Part shown: in pieces, positions 1 through 8,462 of the stretch
Numbering within the stretch: position 1 is the first letter of the stretch
How the letters are laid out: each line of letters starts with the position of its first letter
DNA from: Neorhizobium sp. JUb45
GTDB taxonomy: Bacteria; Pseudomonadota; Alphaproteobacteria; Rhizobiales; Rhizobiaceae
DNA length: 47,128 nt
Direction: 5' to 3'
NCBI RefSeq assembly: GCF_004343585.1
Contig: NZ_SLYW01000017.1
Span: 1-47,128, forward strand
Translations under genes and position numbers: made by a program
Notes under the pieces: model-generated
Seen by the model: only the letters and a program-made list of their open reading frames with translations
Database searches by the model: none
Told to the model about the DNA's origin: nothing

Positions 1-1
1 T

Positions 2-418
2 GATGCGGGCAAGAAGGTCAAAGGTCGCAAGCGACAGGCGATGGTGGACATGGATGGTCGTGCGCTGGTCCTTGATCCCCAGCCTGCCGATATTCCAGAC
101 AGAGACGGCGCGATCCCTGTTCTGCAGGTATCCCGCAAGTCCTTTCCCTTCGTAGAAAAGGCATTCGCCGACATGGGATATTCAGGTGACAGGCCGCAGA
201 ATGCGACGCTGGTCGATGTCGAGATCGTCCGTAAGCCCAAGGATCAGGTCGGCTTTGCCGTTCATCCAAAGCGCTGGGTCGTCGAGCGTTTCTTCGCCTG
301 GATCAGCCGAAATCGACGACTGTGGAAAGACCCGGAGGCAACGATAAAGTCGGCCGAAGCATTTCTCTATGCTGCATCCATCATGACGCTGACAAGGCGC
401 ATCGCACGACCATCATGA
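2..418 (+). mobile_element. IS5-family transposase, 5' part outside the window
   Basis: The reading frame is open from base 2 to the stop at 416-418, so the gene starts before the window. About 138 residues of the C-terminal half are visible. The tail RWVVERFFAWISRNRRLWKD is the hallmark of IS5-family (IS427-like) DDE transposases; the Glu in VERFF is the last catalytic acid. The element probably ends near 438-440, where the sequence reading into it (GGACGGACTCTTAC) looks like a terminal repeat and where the neighbouring metallo-hydrolase frame loses family similarity. Only one end is visible, so neither the target duplication nor whether the element is intact can be judged. Family assignment is confident; the exact end is inferred. 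Confidence 0.85.
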
Positions 419-439
419 ATTCTCGGACGGACTCTTACA

Positions 440-792
440 ACGCGCCCGACTCCCGGGAATGGAAGGTGAGCACCTGCCACGATAAAGCGTCCATCTGCGG
501 CATCTGCGAGCGCCACAGAGCGGGTGGTGGCAGCCTGAGTACCATTCACGTCAAATGTGACGAAAATGTCTGGTTGATCGAACTGGATGTAATCGCCGTG
601 AATGACGTCACCCCAGAATACCAGGCGTTCGCCGTTCTCAGCTTTCAGAACGATCGAGCTGTGTCCAGGCGTGTGGCCTGGACGCAAAATCGAGCCATAA
701 CCTTTGAGCGGTTCGGCATTGTCCAAGAAACGCTTGACCTTGTCCTGCGCCAAGCGTTGCAAGGCTTTCCGTCGAAGAGGGGCTACGGCCAT
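440..792 (-). pseudogene. MBL-fold metallo-hydrolase remnant, truncated at both ends
   Basis: The minus-strand frame carries a metallo-beta-lactamase-fold C-terminal half: RPGHTPGHSSIVL (His metal ligand of the GHTPGH motif), VFWGDVIHG (Asp ligand) and VAGAHLPFPGVGRV (last His). Family members are about 290-320 residues and start with a signal peptide and an HxHxDH motif; both are absent because the frame begins only at about 792. At the 3' end the family-like sequence stops after PGVGRV, near 439-440, and runs into the insertion sequence. I read this as an old gene that lost its N-terminal half and whose tail was cut by the IS5 element. It is very unlikely to encode an active enzyme. Confidence 0.75.
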
Positions 793-810
793 TTCTTGAG
801 TACAACTTAA

Positions 811-1065
811 AGCGCCGCTAAAGGTAGTGACGGTATCAAATCAGAAGTACATGCCGGAATTTCCGATGCCAACTGCTGGATAGCGTTCGGCCTCGATCAG
901 GTTAAGAACACCATGCAAAAGTTGCAATACGGCCGGGAATGCGATGATCGCGCGTGGGAAGCCGTCGCAGCTGGCACATTCGTTTTGATGGCCTTAGCAG
1001 AACAAACAGACACACGATGCTTCCGATCCACTAGGTCAAAAGGTAGTTTATCTTCAAGACATTAG
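811..1065 (+). pseudogene. short coding-like remnant of unknown function
   Basis: An open frame follows a stop at 808-810 and ends at the TAG at 1063-1065. It reads as protein-like sequence (DANCWIAFGLDQVKNTMQKL, then WEAVAAGTFVLMALAEQTD). The only in-frame ATG is near 911 and has no convincing Shine-Dalgarno sequence, so the N-terminus is probably missing. I do not recognise the family. It lies between the metallo-hydrolase remnant and the siderophore operon, a stretch that looks like degraded material. It could also be a chance frame. Confidence 0.3.
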
Positions 1066-1087
1066 AATAATCGCTTGTCGAATAGAC

Positions 1088-2149
1088 CTATGTCTGGGCG
1101 TGGCCATCGCGCCAATACGATACCGCGAGGTGGTCGCTCTTTGCCAATCGATTAGGAGAGCGCCAGTCTGAGCGGATCTTGCGAAAATTCGAGAACTCGG
1201 TGCCGGCCCAAGCGAACACTGATCTGTCCGCTGGCAGTTCGATGGCCGCCACACGCCTTGCAAGGGCGTTGGTTCTGATCGAGCGATTGCGATGCAGCCA
1301 AGTTATCTCGATATCGGCGACTTGGCGGATGGTCTGCTCGTCTTGTCGGTCTGCCACTTCGATGATAGCCACGCCGCGCGCACCTGCCGGCAATGCTTCG
1401 ATAAGCCTCGCGATAGCAGGCAGCGCCGTTTCGTCGCCAGCAAAAAGGTTCCATTGAGCGGGTCTTGCGCTACCGCCGCCGGGACCGATCATGCCGATGA
1501 CATCACCGACCTTTGCGTGAGCGGCAAAACGGCTGCCCGGTCCGCCGTGGTCATGCAGCACGAAATCGATGTCGAGCGTGCCGGCCTGAGGATCGATGCG
1601 GCGGATCGTGTATTTTCGGATGATCGCCCGCTCCGTATCTGATCCCCAGTCGATTGTTCCGCGCGGTGTGAGTTTCGGAAGACAGAGTTGACCACCGTTG
1701 GGCGGAAGGAGGAGTTTGGCATGCAGCGCTGAGTGGGTGTCGAACCGCTTCAGTTTTGATGAGCCGAACGTGATCCTTCGCATATTTGGAGAAAGATCGA
1801 GGACAGCGAGGACTTTCAAGCGACGGAGATTAGGCAGTGAAGCGATTTCTTCGCCATCACCTTGCCAGCGAATGTCGGCGCCATTGTCCAAGTTGAATTC
1901 GCCCACGTGGCTGGCAAGGAGATATTTCATCTCCATCAGCCGTTCGGTGTCAGGCGCGAAGGTTTCGATGCATAGGCTGCTGCCATCGGCGATGATGCGG
2001 GCATCGCCATTGCTTGAGGCAAGCGTCCAAAGGGTTTCGGAAACCGGGACGATCTGGGTCCCGTGTTCGATGAGATGATCGGTCATGACACGCGCAAGAA
2101 GTGCCGCATCAGGACAGTTGACGCGCGTTGTCGCCGATAGTTGTGTCAT
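1088..2149 (-). CDS. siderophore-interacting protein (ferric-siderophore reductase), DUF2218-SIP
   Basis: This 353-residue protein probably reduces iron in the cytoplasm to release it from the imported siderophore. The first ~90 residues fit the DUF2218 domain often fused to this family. Residues ~105-220 form the FAD-binding barrel, with RKYTIRRI as the flavin-binding R-x-Y-T motif and the HGGPGSRFAAHAKVGD stretch. Residues ~225-345 form the NAD(P)H-binding SIP domain, ending with WAGTEFSNFRKIRSDWR and LAVSYWRDG, which are typical of ViuB/YqjH-like reductases. Its start overlaps the stop of the upstream ATPase gene by 4 nt, so it is the last gene of the uptake operon. Family confident; the particular siderophore is unknown. 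Confidence 0.9.
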   Translation of the reverse strand: MTQLSATTRVNCPDAALLARVMTDHLIEHGTQIVPVSETLWTLASSNGDARIIADGSSLCIETFAPDTERLMEMKYLLASHVGEFNLDNGADIRWQGDGEEIASLPNLRRLKVLAVLDLSPNMRRITFGSSKLKRFDTHSALHAKLLLPPNGGQLCLPKLTPRGTIDWGSDTERAIIRKYTIRRIDPQAGTLDIDFVLHDHGGPGSRFAAHAKVGDVIGMIGPGGGSARPAQWNLFAGDETALPAIARLIEALPAGARGVAIIEVADRQDEQTIRQVADIEITWLHRNRSIRTNALARRVAAIELPADRSVFAWAGTEFSNFRKIRSDWRSPNRLAKSDHLAVSYWRDGHAQT

Positions 2150-2952
2150 CTGATTTCCTTCCTGAGCATATCCCGAGAGGGGCCGAGCACGTCGATCATG
2201 AGCGAACCGCGCTCGTTGAACGTCACTTCGGCATCAATTCCCCAGACCCTCGCAAGAACCTCCCGGCTCAGGACCTCCGCCGGCGGTCCTTCGGCGTCGA
2301 TCCGGCCCTTTGACAGGACGGCGATACGGTCGGACATACGCGCTGCCAGAGCAAGCTCGTGCAAAATGACGACGACGATCGTTCCAGATGATGCGACACT
2401 GCGGATCACCCGCATGAATTCATCCTGATGGCGAAGATCAAGCGCACTCGTCGGCTCGTCGAGGAGGAGAACCGAAGGATTGCCGACCAGGGCCTGGGCA
2501 AGGGCTGCCATCTGTTTCTGGCCGCCGGAAAGCGTGTCGATGTGCGATAGGGCGATTTCGCCAAGCTCGAGTTTCTCGATCAGGGCAGCCGCCTGACGTT
2601 CGAGTGACAGGCCTGAGACTGCTGTCCCGTACTTGCTGGCAATGCGAAGCGCACTCAGAACGCTTTCGAATACATTGAGGCCAACGCCTCGGGGCAGGGC
2701 CTGCGGCATGTAGGAGATTTTACCGGCCCGCTGGAACGGCTTGAGCCCTGTTATATCTTCCGTTCCCAGCATGATCTTGCCCCTGACCGGCAAAAAACCC
2801 GCTATCGCTTTCAAGACGGTCGATTTACCTGCCGCGTTTGGGCCCGTCAGCGCGAGGATCTGGCCGGGTGCGATTTCGCTCAGGCTGACACCGTCCAGCA
2901 CGGATTTGCCGGCGTAGCTTGCATGAATATCCTGCAGCGACAGCGCACTCAT
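2146..2952 (-). CDS. ferric-siderophore ABC transporter ATP-binding protein (FecE/FhuC type)
   Basis: A 268-residue ATPase that would drive the FecCD-type permease encoded just upstream. Visible motifs are Walker A GPNAAGKST at ~35-43, the signature LSGGQKQMAALAQAL, Walker B VLLLDEPTSALD and the switch His in VVILHELALA. Size and sequence match iron-chelate importers of the FecE/FhuC/BtuD group. It overlaps the permease stop and the reductase start by 4 nt each, giving tight translational coupling. The Walker A loop reads NAAGKS rather than the common NGAGKS, a tolerated change. Confidence 0.93.
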   Translation of the reverse strand: MSALSLQDIHASYAGKSVLDGVSLSEIAPGQILALTGPNAAGKSTVLKAIAGFLPVRGKIMLGTEDITGLKPFQRAGKISYMPQALPRGVGLNVFESVLSALRIASKYGTAVSGLSLERQAAALIEKLELGEIALSHIDTLSGGQKQMAALAQALVGNPSVLLLDEPTSALDLRHQDEFMRVIRSVASSGTIVVVILHELALAARMSDRIAVLSKGRIDAEGPPAEVLSREVLARVWGIDAEVTFNERGSLMIDVLGPSRDMLRKEIR

Positions 2953-4031
2953 CGGCGCGTCCCCTGTCGAAGGATAAGTGCGACGAAAACGGGCACGCCG
3001 ACGAGGGCGGCGACGATGCCTACAGGTAAGTTGGCATCCGGAACCAGCAGCTTTGCGGCAATTGATGCCGCAAGTAGAAGGATACCGCCCGACAGCGCAC
3101 TGGCGGGGATGAGGAAGCGGTGGTCCTCGCCGATGATCATGCGGGCGATGTGCGGGCCGACAAGGCCTATGAAGCCGATCGTGCCGACAAAGGCGACGGC
3201 GGTCGCCGTCAGCAGGCTAACGCGGATCAGTGACATTAGCCTTAACCGCTTGACGTCAACCCCGAAAGACATGGCACGTTCTTCGCCAAGATGCAGTGCC
3301 GTCAGTTGCGACGATGCCATCCATGACATCGGCAACACAACCGCCGTGACCACCGCCAAAACGGCAACATTCGTCCAGTCGGCCCGTTGCAGGTTGCCCA
3401 TCATCCAGAACACCACTTGCTGCACCGACTGGGCCGATGCGTAAAACTGCAGAAGCGAGATCGCGGCGTTGAAGGAGAACACCAAGGCGATACCGAAAAG
3501 AATAAGGTGCTCGCTTCCGCCGTCCCTAAGACGTGTCAGAATTTGCAACAGCGCGACAGAACCGATGGAAAACACAAAGGCATTGGCAGAAACGAACCAG
3601 CCTGCTCCGAGAAACGGTATGCTCGCGCCGGTAACAATGGCCACCGCCGCACCGAGCGCTGCCGCCGACGAGACGCCGAGCGTAAAGGGTGAGGCAAGCG
3701 GGTTGTCGAGCACCGTCTGCATCTCGACGCCTGCGGTTGCAAGCGCGGCCCCCACCAGAAGCGCCATCAAAGCCGCCGGCAGCCGAACGTCATAGAGGAT
3801 CACGGCCTCGATCCGGTCGAGCGAGGCGGGGTCGATAAGACCTGTCAGCACGTCTGTCGCGCTCAGGCCTGACGGGCCGGTGATGATGTCTGCAAACAGC
3901 AAAACAACGGCGGCTGTCAGAAGGCAGATCAGCAGGACCGTGCGGCGAACCGACAGCCGGCGATGGCTGGCGACGATACGCTCGCCGTTTTCGCCTAACA
4001 TTCTGGCGGGCTGTGCAAGATGGCCGTTCAT
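2949..4031 (-). CDS. ferric-siderophore ABC transporter permease (FecCD family)
   Basis: A 360-residue, very hydrophobic protein with about nine to ten membrane segments. It carries the FecCD landmark FIGLVGPHIARMIIGEDHR, which contacts the ATPase, and the ending VPVFVALILRQG. Only one permease gene is present, so it would act as a homodimer (as BtuC does) in the inner membrane. A charged N-terminal extension of about 30 residues precedes the first membrane segment. It overlaps the genes on both sides by 4 nt (ATGA type). Confidence 0.93.
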   Translation of the reverse strand: MNGHLAQPARMLGENGERIVASHRRLSVRRTVLLICLLTAAVVLLFADIITGPSGLSATDVLTGLIDPASLDRIEAVILYDVRLPAALMALLVGAALATAGVEMQTVLDNPLASPFTLGVSSAAALGAAVAIVTGASIPFLGAGWFVSANAFVFSIGSVALLQILTRLRDGGSEHLILFGIALVFSFNAAISLLQFYASAQSVQQVVFWMMGNLQRADWTNVAVLAVVTAVVLPMSWMASSQLTALHLGEERAMSFGVDVKRLRLMSLIRVSLLTATAVAFVGTIGFIGLVGPHIARMIIGEDHRFLIPASALSGGILLLAASIAAKLLVPDANLPVGIVAALVGVPVFVALILRQGTRR

Positions 4032-5149
4032 GCGGGGAGATCCACGGAGTACGTGCCCTCGAGTGGCACGGCCAGAAAGTCCCGGTTGATGCGGGCCATG
4101 GTCGCCGCCGGATCCAGGTCGGCAAACAATTGCGGATGCAGTCGCTGTGCTATCGACTGGGCGGCAAGCAGATTAAAGGGCGTCGCGTGCAACAGATGCC
4201 AGATGCCGCTCACGCGTTTTTCCTGAAACGCCGTAAGCGGTGCGGTATCGGCCCGCATGGCAACGTCTTGGAGGCTCGATGCTGCTGCGTCCGTCGTTAC
4301 GCCCGGCCCGATCACCAGTCCGCCACGGCCGGCAAGATAACCACCTCCGGTGACGAAGACGAACTCTGGATCGGTTGTCAGAACGAATTCCCGCCGTGCC
4401 TGTATCCAGGGAAGGGGGCTAAGTAATGCACCGATATTGTCGCCACCGGCAAGCTCGATGAAGGCGCCGAGGCCGCCGGCGCCCGGCACCCAGCAACAGT
4501 CCCAGCCGGGCGCTCCGGCATTCGCCTGCAGCATTACCGTCGGGCGCTTGGGTTTTTCTGCGGCAAGTCGCTCGCGAATGGTGGCGATCGAGGTCTCGTG
4601 CCAGCGGGCGAAGCGTTCCGCCTTTTCCTCGGCTGCCCCGCCAAGAAGCCTGCCGATCAGGCGCATGCTGGGTGCAGTATTAGCGATCGGATCTTCGTAG
4701 AAGTCGACAAACGCAACCGGTATTCCGGCGGCCTCCAGCCGCTTGACCACTGTTTCATCTTCCGGCCCCGGTCCGTAACAGCCGCCAAGAAGAACGACGT
4801 CCGGGCGGCTGGCGAGGGCGGCTTCCACTGAAAATGTCTGCGGGCTCGCCTGTCCGACCACGGGTACGGTGGCAAGACCGGGAAAGGCTGCCTGATAGGT
4901 GGCAAAGATTTCCTTGCTGTGCCGCACCAGATCGCCCTGCCAGGCGCAGACAAGCTCGCCCGGGGAGGGGTGAACCAGAGACAGCGCCAGAAGCAAGTGC
5001 CCGTCACCCAAGAGGATCTTTTTTGGAGTAGACTGTAGCTCAGGCAGGGAAGCCGAGACGAGCGCAGCCTTTTCGGCGTGCGCCGGCCTGGTTGCCAGTG
5101 CCATTGCGCCAGCCATCAGACCCAGTATGTCCCGCCGTCTCAACGCCAT
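4028..5149 (-). CDS. ferric-siderophore periplasmic binding protein with Tat-like signal
   Basis: A 373-residue substrate-binding protein of the FecB/FhuD/BtuF class (type III, helical hinge). The N-terminus MALRRRDILGLMAGAMALA followed by AHA has the twin-arginine pattern and a likely cleavage site at about 25, so export may be through Tat, as for several FhuD-like proteins. The mature part has the two Rossmann-like lobes of the family (SRPDVVLLGGCYG; DPEFVFVTGGG). It starts 22 nt after the receptor stop and overlaps the permease start by 4 nt. It should deliver the siderophore complex to the permease. Confidence 0.88.
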   Translation of the reverse strand: MALRRRDILGLMAGAMALATRPAHAEKAALVSASLPELQSTPKKILLGDGHLLLALSLVHPSPGELVCAWQGDLVRHSKEIFATYQAAFPGLATVPVVGQASPQTFSVEAALASRPDVVLLGGCYGPGPEDETVVKRLEAAGIPVAFVDFYEDPIANTAPSMRLIGRLLGGAAEEKAERFARWHETSIATIRERLAAEKPKRPTVMLQANAGAPGWDCCWVPGAGGLGAFIELAGGDNIGALLSPLPWIQARREFVLTTDPEFVFVTGGGYLAGRGGLVIGPGVTTDAAASSLQDVAMRADTAPLTAFQEKRVSGIWHLLHATPFNLLAAQSIAQRLHPQLFADLDPAATMARINRDFLAVPLEGTYSVDLPA

Positions 5150-5171
5150 GCCCTTGCCACCATTGCCTTGC

Positions 5172-7304
5172 CTACCAGCGATGCGTCAGCGTCGCGCGGA
5201 TCGTGCGGCCCGTTCCCCAATAGCACTGGGTGACCGTGTTGCACGATGCCACGTATTCCTTGTCGAACACATTGGCGACATTGACCGCAACCTCTGTGCC
5301 CTTCAGACTTTCATTGATTGCGCTGAGATCAAGGCGTGCCGCCACGTCAAACAGCGTGTAGGCCGGTGCTTCAAGAGCATTGGCCGTGTCGCCGAAACTT
5401 GCACCCGTATAACGCACGCCGGCGCCAGCACTGAGGCCTTCCAGATTGCCTGAGAAAGTATGGTTCACCCACAGTGCTGCCTGGTGGTTAGGCACATAGA
5501 TCACGCGCTTGCCCGTCGCTGTGACGTTCGAGTCGAGATAGGCATAGGATGCTATCATGTCCCACCCGTCCCACATGCTGATCTTGGCTTCCGCCTCGAT
5601 ACCGCGCATCTCGACGCGACCAATCTGCTGGGAGACACCGCCGCTGGTCACGACGAGATTGCTCTGTTCGAGATCGAAGGCTGCCAGTGTGAACAGATGA
5701 TCGGTGCCGAGTGGCTGATACTTGACGCCGACTTCGAGCTGTTTGCCTTCGTTCGGATCCCAAGGCTGGCCGGAGGTGCTCAGACCCTGTGTCGGCTCAA
5801 ACGATGTGCCGTAGCTGATATAAGGCGCGATACCATTGTCGAAAGCATAGAGCAGACCGGTTCGACCTGTGAAGGCGCCGTCATCGTTGACGGTACGGGT
5901 CGAGTTGAGCCGGTTATAGGTGTCCATCTCGGCCGTGTCATACCGGCCGGTCAGTGTCAGGCGCCAATTGTCGAGCGACATTTCGTCCTGGAGGTAGACG
6001 CCGACCTGATTGACGTTCTGCTTGGCATTGGCGGTATTGGTAATCGTGCCGATCGTCGCCTGACCGTAGACAGGGTTATAGATGTTGATCGGCGAGGCCG
6101 TTCCGGTGCCGAACTGGTAATCGTAGTTCTGGATAAGCACGTCGACGCCGGCCAGCAGGTTGTGAGTTACCGGGCCGGTTTCGACAGTACCGGAAACGTT
6201 GTTGTCCATGGTGAAAGTCCGGGCAACGTCATGAATCCCGACAGCGAGACGGTTAACCATCGGCGGAACCGCCGCTGCTGCCGGATGACCGCGCACCACG
6301 TCAAGGTCGTAGCTAACTTCCATAAGTCGCGCCGAGGAATTGAAGGTGATGCCGTTGTCGAACCGGTGCTCGAACTGATAACCGATCGCCGACTGGCGTC
6401 TTTGGAAATCGTCGTAGCCGGGTTCTCCGATATAGGTGCTGCGATCGTAATAGCCGTAGGCGCTGGGGTAAAGCATGCCCGGCGCTGGCAGAAACTGCAG
6501 GGAGCCGCCGTCGTCGCGTATATGATGGCCGGAAATGGTCAGTTCCGTACCTTCCTCCGGTTTGAAGGTGATCGAGGGCGCGATGAAAATGCGGTTGTCG
6601 TCGACATGATCGACCTGTGTTTCCGCGTCACGCACCATGCCTGTCACGCGATACAGGAACTTGCCCTCCTCATCGATTGGGCCGCTGAAATCGAAAGCTG
6701 CCTGCTTGCGCCACGGGTCCCCGAGCGTGAACTGAACTTCACGCAGCGGTTCGTCTGTTGGCTTCTTGCTGACGAAATTGAGGAGACCACCGGGTGGTGT
6801 CTGCCCATATAGGGCTGCTGCCGGACCACGAAGAGCTTCGATGCGTTCAACCATGTAGGGGTCGATCCGCGGCCAAGCATAGGTGGCCCGCGGCATCCGA
6901 GTTCCATCGAGCAGTTCCGGAACAATAAAGCCACGCATGCGCACCCAGTCGGCGCGCGGATCGGCGCCAAAGATTTCGGCATTGGTGGACGGCGTGTAGC
7001 GCATCGCCTCGCTGGTCGTCGTCACCTGCTGTTGGCGGATCTGGTCTGCGGTGGCGATCGAAATCGATTGCGGTATTTCTGCCACCGCTCGTGCGGACTT
7101 GGTGGCGGTTGCGCTCTGTTTAGCGACGATGCCACGAACCGGCCCTTTGGCGTTTTCGCCATTCGCTTGCACCACGATCGGCGCAAGCTGCGTGCCGGCA
7201 TCTTGCGCATGCGCTTGTGTGAGCATCAGGGTAAAGGTTGCCGCGCTGGCAGCCAACATCATGCTCTGGCGCTTCACGAGGCCGGACTGGCGAGAGAATA
7301 TCAT
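5172..7304 (-). CDS. TonB-dependent siderophore receptor
   Basis: A 710-residue outer-membrane receptor. The signal peptide (MIFSRQSGLVKRQSMMLAAS...) probably ends at AHA just before QDAG. It is followed by a possible TonB box (APIVVQA), the plug domain (EIPQSISIATADQIRQQQ; VRMRGF; ERIEALRGPAAALYGQTPPGGLLNFVSKKP) and a 22-strand-type barrel ending in the terminal aromatic residue of LTHRW. The PPGGLLNFVSKKP plug sequence is typical of the FhuA/hydroxamate-type group, so a ferrichrome- or other hydroxamate-like ligand is plausible but not proven. It lies 102 nt after the AraC gene and 22 nt before the binding-protein gene. Confidence 0.92.
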   Translation of the reverse strand: MIFSRQSGLVKRQSMMLAASAATFTLMLTQAHAQDAGTQLAPIVVQANGENAKGPVRGIVAKQSATATKSARAVAEIPQSISIATADQIRQQQVTTTSEAMRYTPSTNAEIFGADPRADWVRMRGFIVPELLDGTRMPRATYAWPRIDPYMVERIEALRGPAAALYGQTPPGGLLNFVSKKPTDEPLREVQFTLGDPWRKQAAFDFSGPIDEEGKFLYRVTGMVRDAETQVDHVDDNRIFIAPSITFKPEEGTELTISGHHIRDDGGSLQFLPAPGMLYPSAYGYYDRSTYIGEPGYDDFQRRQSAIGYQFEHRFDNGITFNSSARLMEVSYDLDVVRGHPAAAAVPPMVNRLAVGIHDVARTFTMDNNVSGTVETGPVTHNLLAGVDVLIQNYDYQFGTGTASPINIYNPVYGQATIGTITNTANAKQNVNQVGVYLQDEMSLDNWRLTLTGRYDTAEMDTYNRLNSTRTVNDDGAFTGRTGLLYAFDNGIAPYISYGTSFEPTQGLSTSGQPWDPNEGKQLEVGVKYQPLGTDHLFTLAAFDLEQSNLVVTSGGVSQQIGRVEMRGIEAEAKISMWDGWDMIASYAYLDSNVTATGKRVIYVPNHQAALWVNHTFSGNLEGLSAGAGVRYTGASFGDTANALEAPAYTLFDVAARLDLSAINESLKGTEVAVNVANVFDKEYVASCNTVTQCYWGTGRTIRATLTHRW

Positions 7305-7391
7305 TGGTTGCCCCCACGAAATAGATGGTGGCGTTTTAGCGTTTGCACTGAATGGTGAGCAATGATCTCCACTTTCGCGATCCTGAGAAAT

Positions 7392-7416
7392 GCTTTCGTG
7401 ATTCTATCACGAAAGC
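7392..7416 (-). terminator. hairpin over the AraC stop codon, possible terminator
   Basis: An 11-bp perfect inverted repeat (arms GCTTTCGTGAT and ATCACGAAAGC, 3-nt loop) covers the stop codon of the AraC gene. On the minus strand it is followed by ATTTCTC, a weak U-tract. It could terminate or attenuate AraC transcripts before the receptor gene, giving the receptor its own iron-controlled transcript. Confidence 0.55.
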
Positions 7417-8303
7417 CGATTGATTTCGCGGGATGACGCGTGCGGAACCAGAGTGTTGGGCGCGACGCCGAAGCGGCGTCGGAACAGGGTCGAGAAATGC
7501 GCAGGAGTATAACCGGCTTCCGACGCTACTTGGCTCACCGTGAAGTGCCCGCTGGCCAACATCTTGTAGGCACGGTCGAGGCGATATTCCTGAATGTAGC
7601 GATACGGGGCCATGCCGTAGATTGTGCGAAAGCCACGATTGAGCTTGGAAAGATTGATGCCGCATCGGCGTGCCACATCCGTGAGATCGGGCGGGTCGAC
7701 CGAGTTTGCAACGAGGAGGTCGCATGCTGCGCGCACCCGATCGCGGTCCGACGGCGTCAGGTACCCCGAAAAGGCCCCATCCGCCGCAGGAGAGAAGCCT
7801 TCAAAGACAAGCGAGGCGAGTTCCAGCGCTTTTGCGCACCGGTAAAAGCCATGGTTTGCGTCGCGATGGCCGAGCAATTGGGCGCCGAGAGCGCTGATTG
7901 TGGTGTCAGCTTTTCTGGATCGAAGCACAAGGCTGCCGCCTGAACGATCCCGCATGCCACATAGCAATGACGCAGGATTGCGCTGGTATTCGGTCTCGAT
8001 CAATTCACGATCAATCTGCAGAAGAACGACGCTGAAAGGCGTATCGTGCGAGAATACCTGCTGCCGCCGGTTTTCTCCTTCGCTCAGAACAGCGAACGTG
8101 GTTGGTGTGCGAATGTCCAAAAGAGGGGCATCGCCGGCCTCAAGCTGCATGCGACCCTGCAATACGACGATGATGCGCAGCCCGTCTCGGATGGGTGAGG
8201 ATACGTGGAGCGGCTCGGAGAAGATCTTGGTACTTGTCTCCACCAGCAACTGACCCTGAAGGTGGGTCGTTACAAGTTGCGAGGGCGATGAAGAGATGCT
8301 CAT
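7407..8303 (-). CDS. AraC-family transcriptional regulator of siderophore uptake
   Basis: A 298-residue activator with a divergent N-terminal sensor half and two C-terminal helix-turn-helix motifs (LTDVARRCGINLSKLNRGFR at ~200-220; FTVSQVASEAGYTPAHFSTLFRRRFG at ~255-280). The architecture is that of PchR-like regulators, which sense the iron-loaded siderophore and activate the cognate receptor gene. Position directly upstream of the receptor, on the same strand, supports this role by analogy. The start at 8303 has only a weak ribosome site. An iron-box-like sequence lies 20 nt upstream. Confidence 0.88.
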   Translation of the reverse strand: MSISSSPSQLVTTHLQGQLLVETSTKIFSEPLHVSSPIRDGLRIIVVLQGRMQLEAGDAPLLDIRTPTTFAVLSEGENRRQQVFSHDTPFSVVLLQIDRELIETEYQRNPASLLCGMRDRSGGSLVLRSRKADTTISALGAQLLGHRDANHGFYRCAKALELASLVFEGFSPAADGAFSGYLTPSDRDRVRAACDLLVANSVDPPDLTDVARRCGINLSKLNRGFRTIYGMAPYRYIQEYRLDRAYKMLASGHFTVSQVASEAGYTPAHFSTLFRRRFGVAPNTLVPHASSREINRLS

Positions 8304-8322
8304 TAAAGGAATTTAAAAAATA

Positions 8323-8337
8323 TGAGTATGGAAATCA
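8323..8337. promoter_or_regulatory. candidate IRO box (RirA-type, TGA-N9-TCA)
   Basis: The sequence TGA, nine bases, TCA sits in an A/T-rich stretch 20 nt upstream of the AraC start. TGA-N9-TCA is the published consensus of the rhizobial iron-rhodo (IRO) box bound by RirA-type repressors. Only six positions are fixed, so a chance match is possible. The location before an iron-uptake regulator makes it credible. Confidence 0.5.
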
Positions 8338-8394
8338 ATATTTAACTTTGGTCGATCTTCCTCATTTCACGTTTAGTGGTCGCTTAGAGGGGTC

Positions 8395-8421
8395 GTAGGT
8401 TTAGATCCCATCAAGAGCTTA
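8395..8421 (+). repeat. T-arm-like dispersed motif, copy A
   Basis: One of four gap-free, 27-nt matching intergenic motifs (others at 12473, 32850 and 45889). Shared positions are G at 1, GGTT at 4-7, T at 12, C at 13 (all copies have TC there), and TCAAGAGCT at 17-25 followed by TA in three copies. This copy lies between two minus-strand regulator genes. Confidence 0.55.
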
Positions 8422-8462
8422 ACAACTGGCAGCGCCAACTTACATCTGACGACCAAATTCCC

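Noticed and set aside
5460..6812. 450-codon plus-strand frame opposite the TonB-dependent receptor
   Set aside because: It is composed of antisense codons of a confidently identified receptor and resembles no protein family; high-GC genomes commonly show such shadows.
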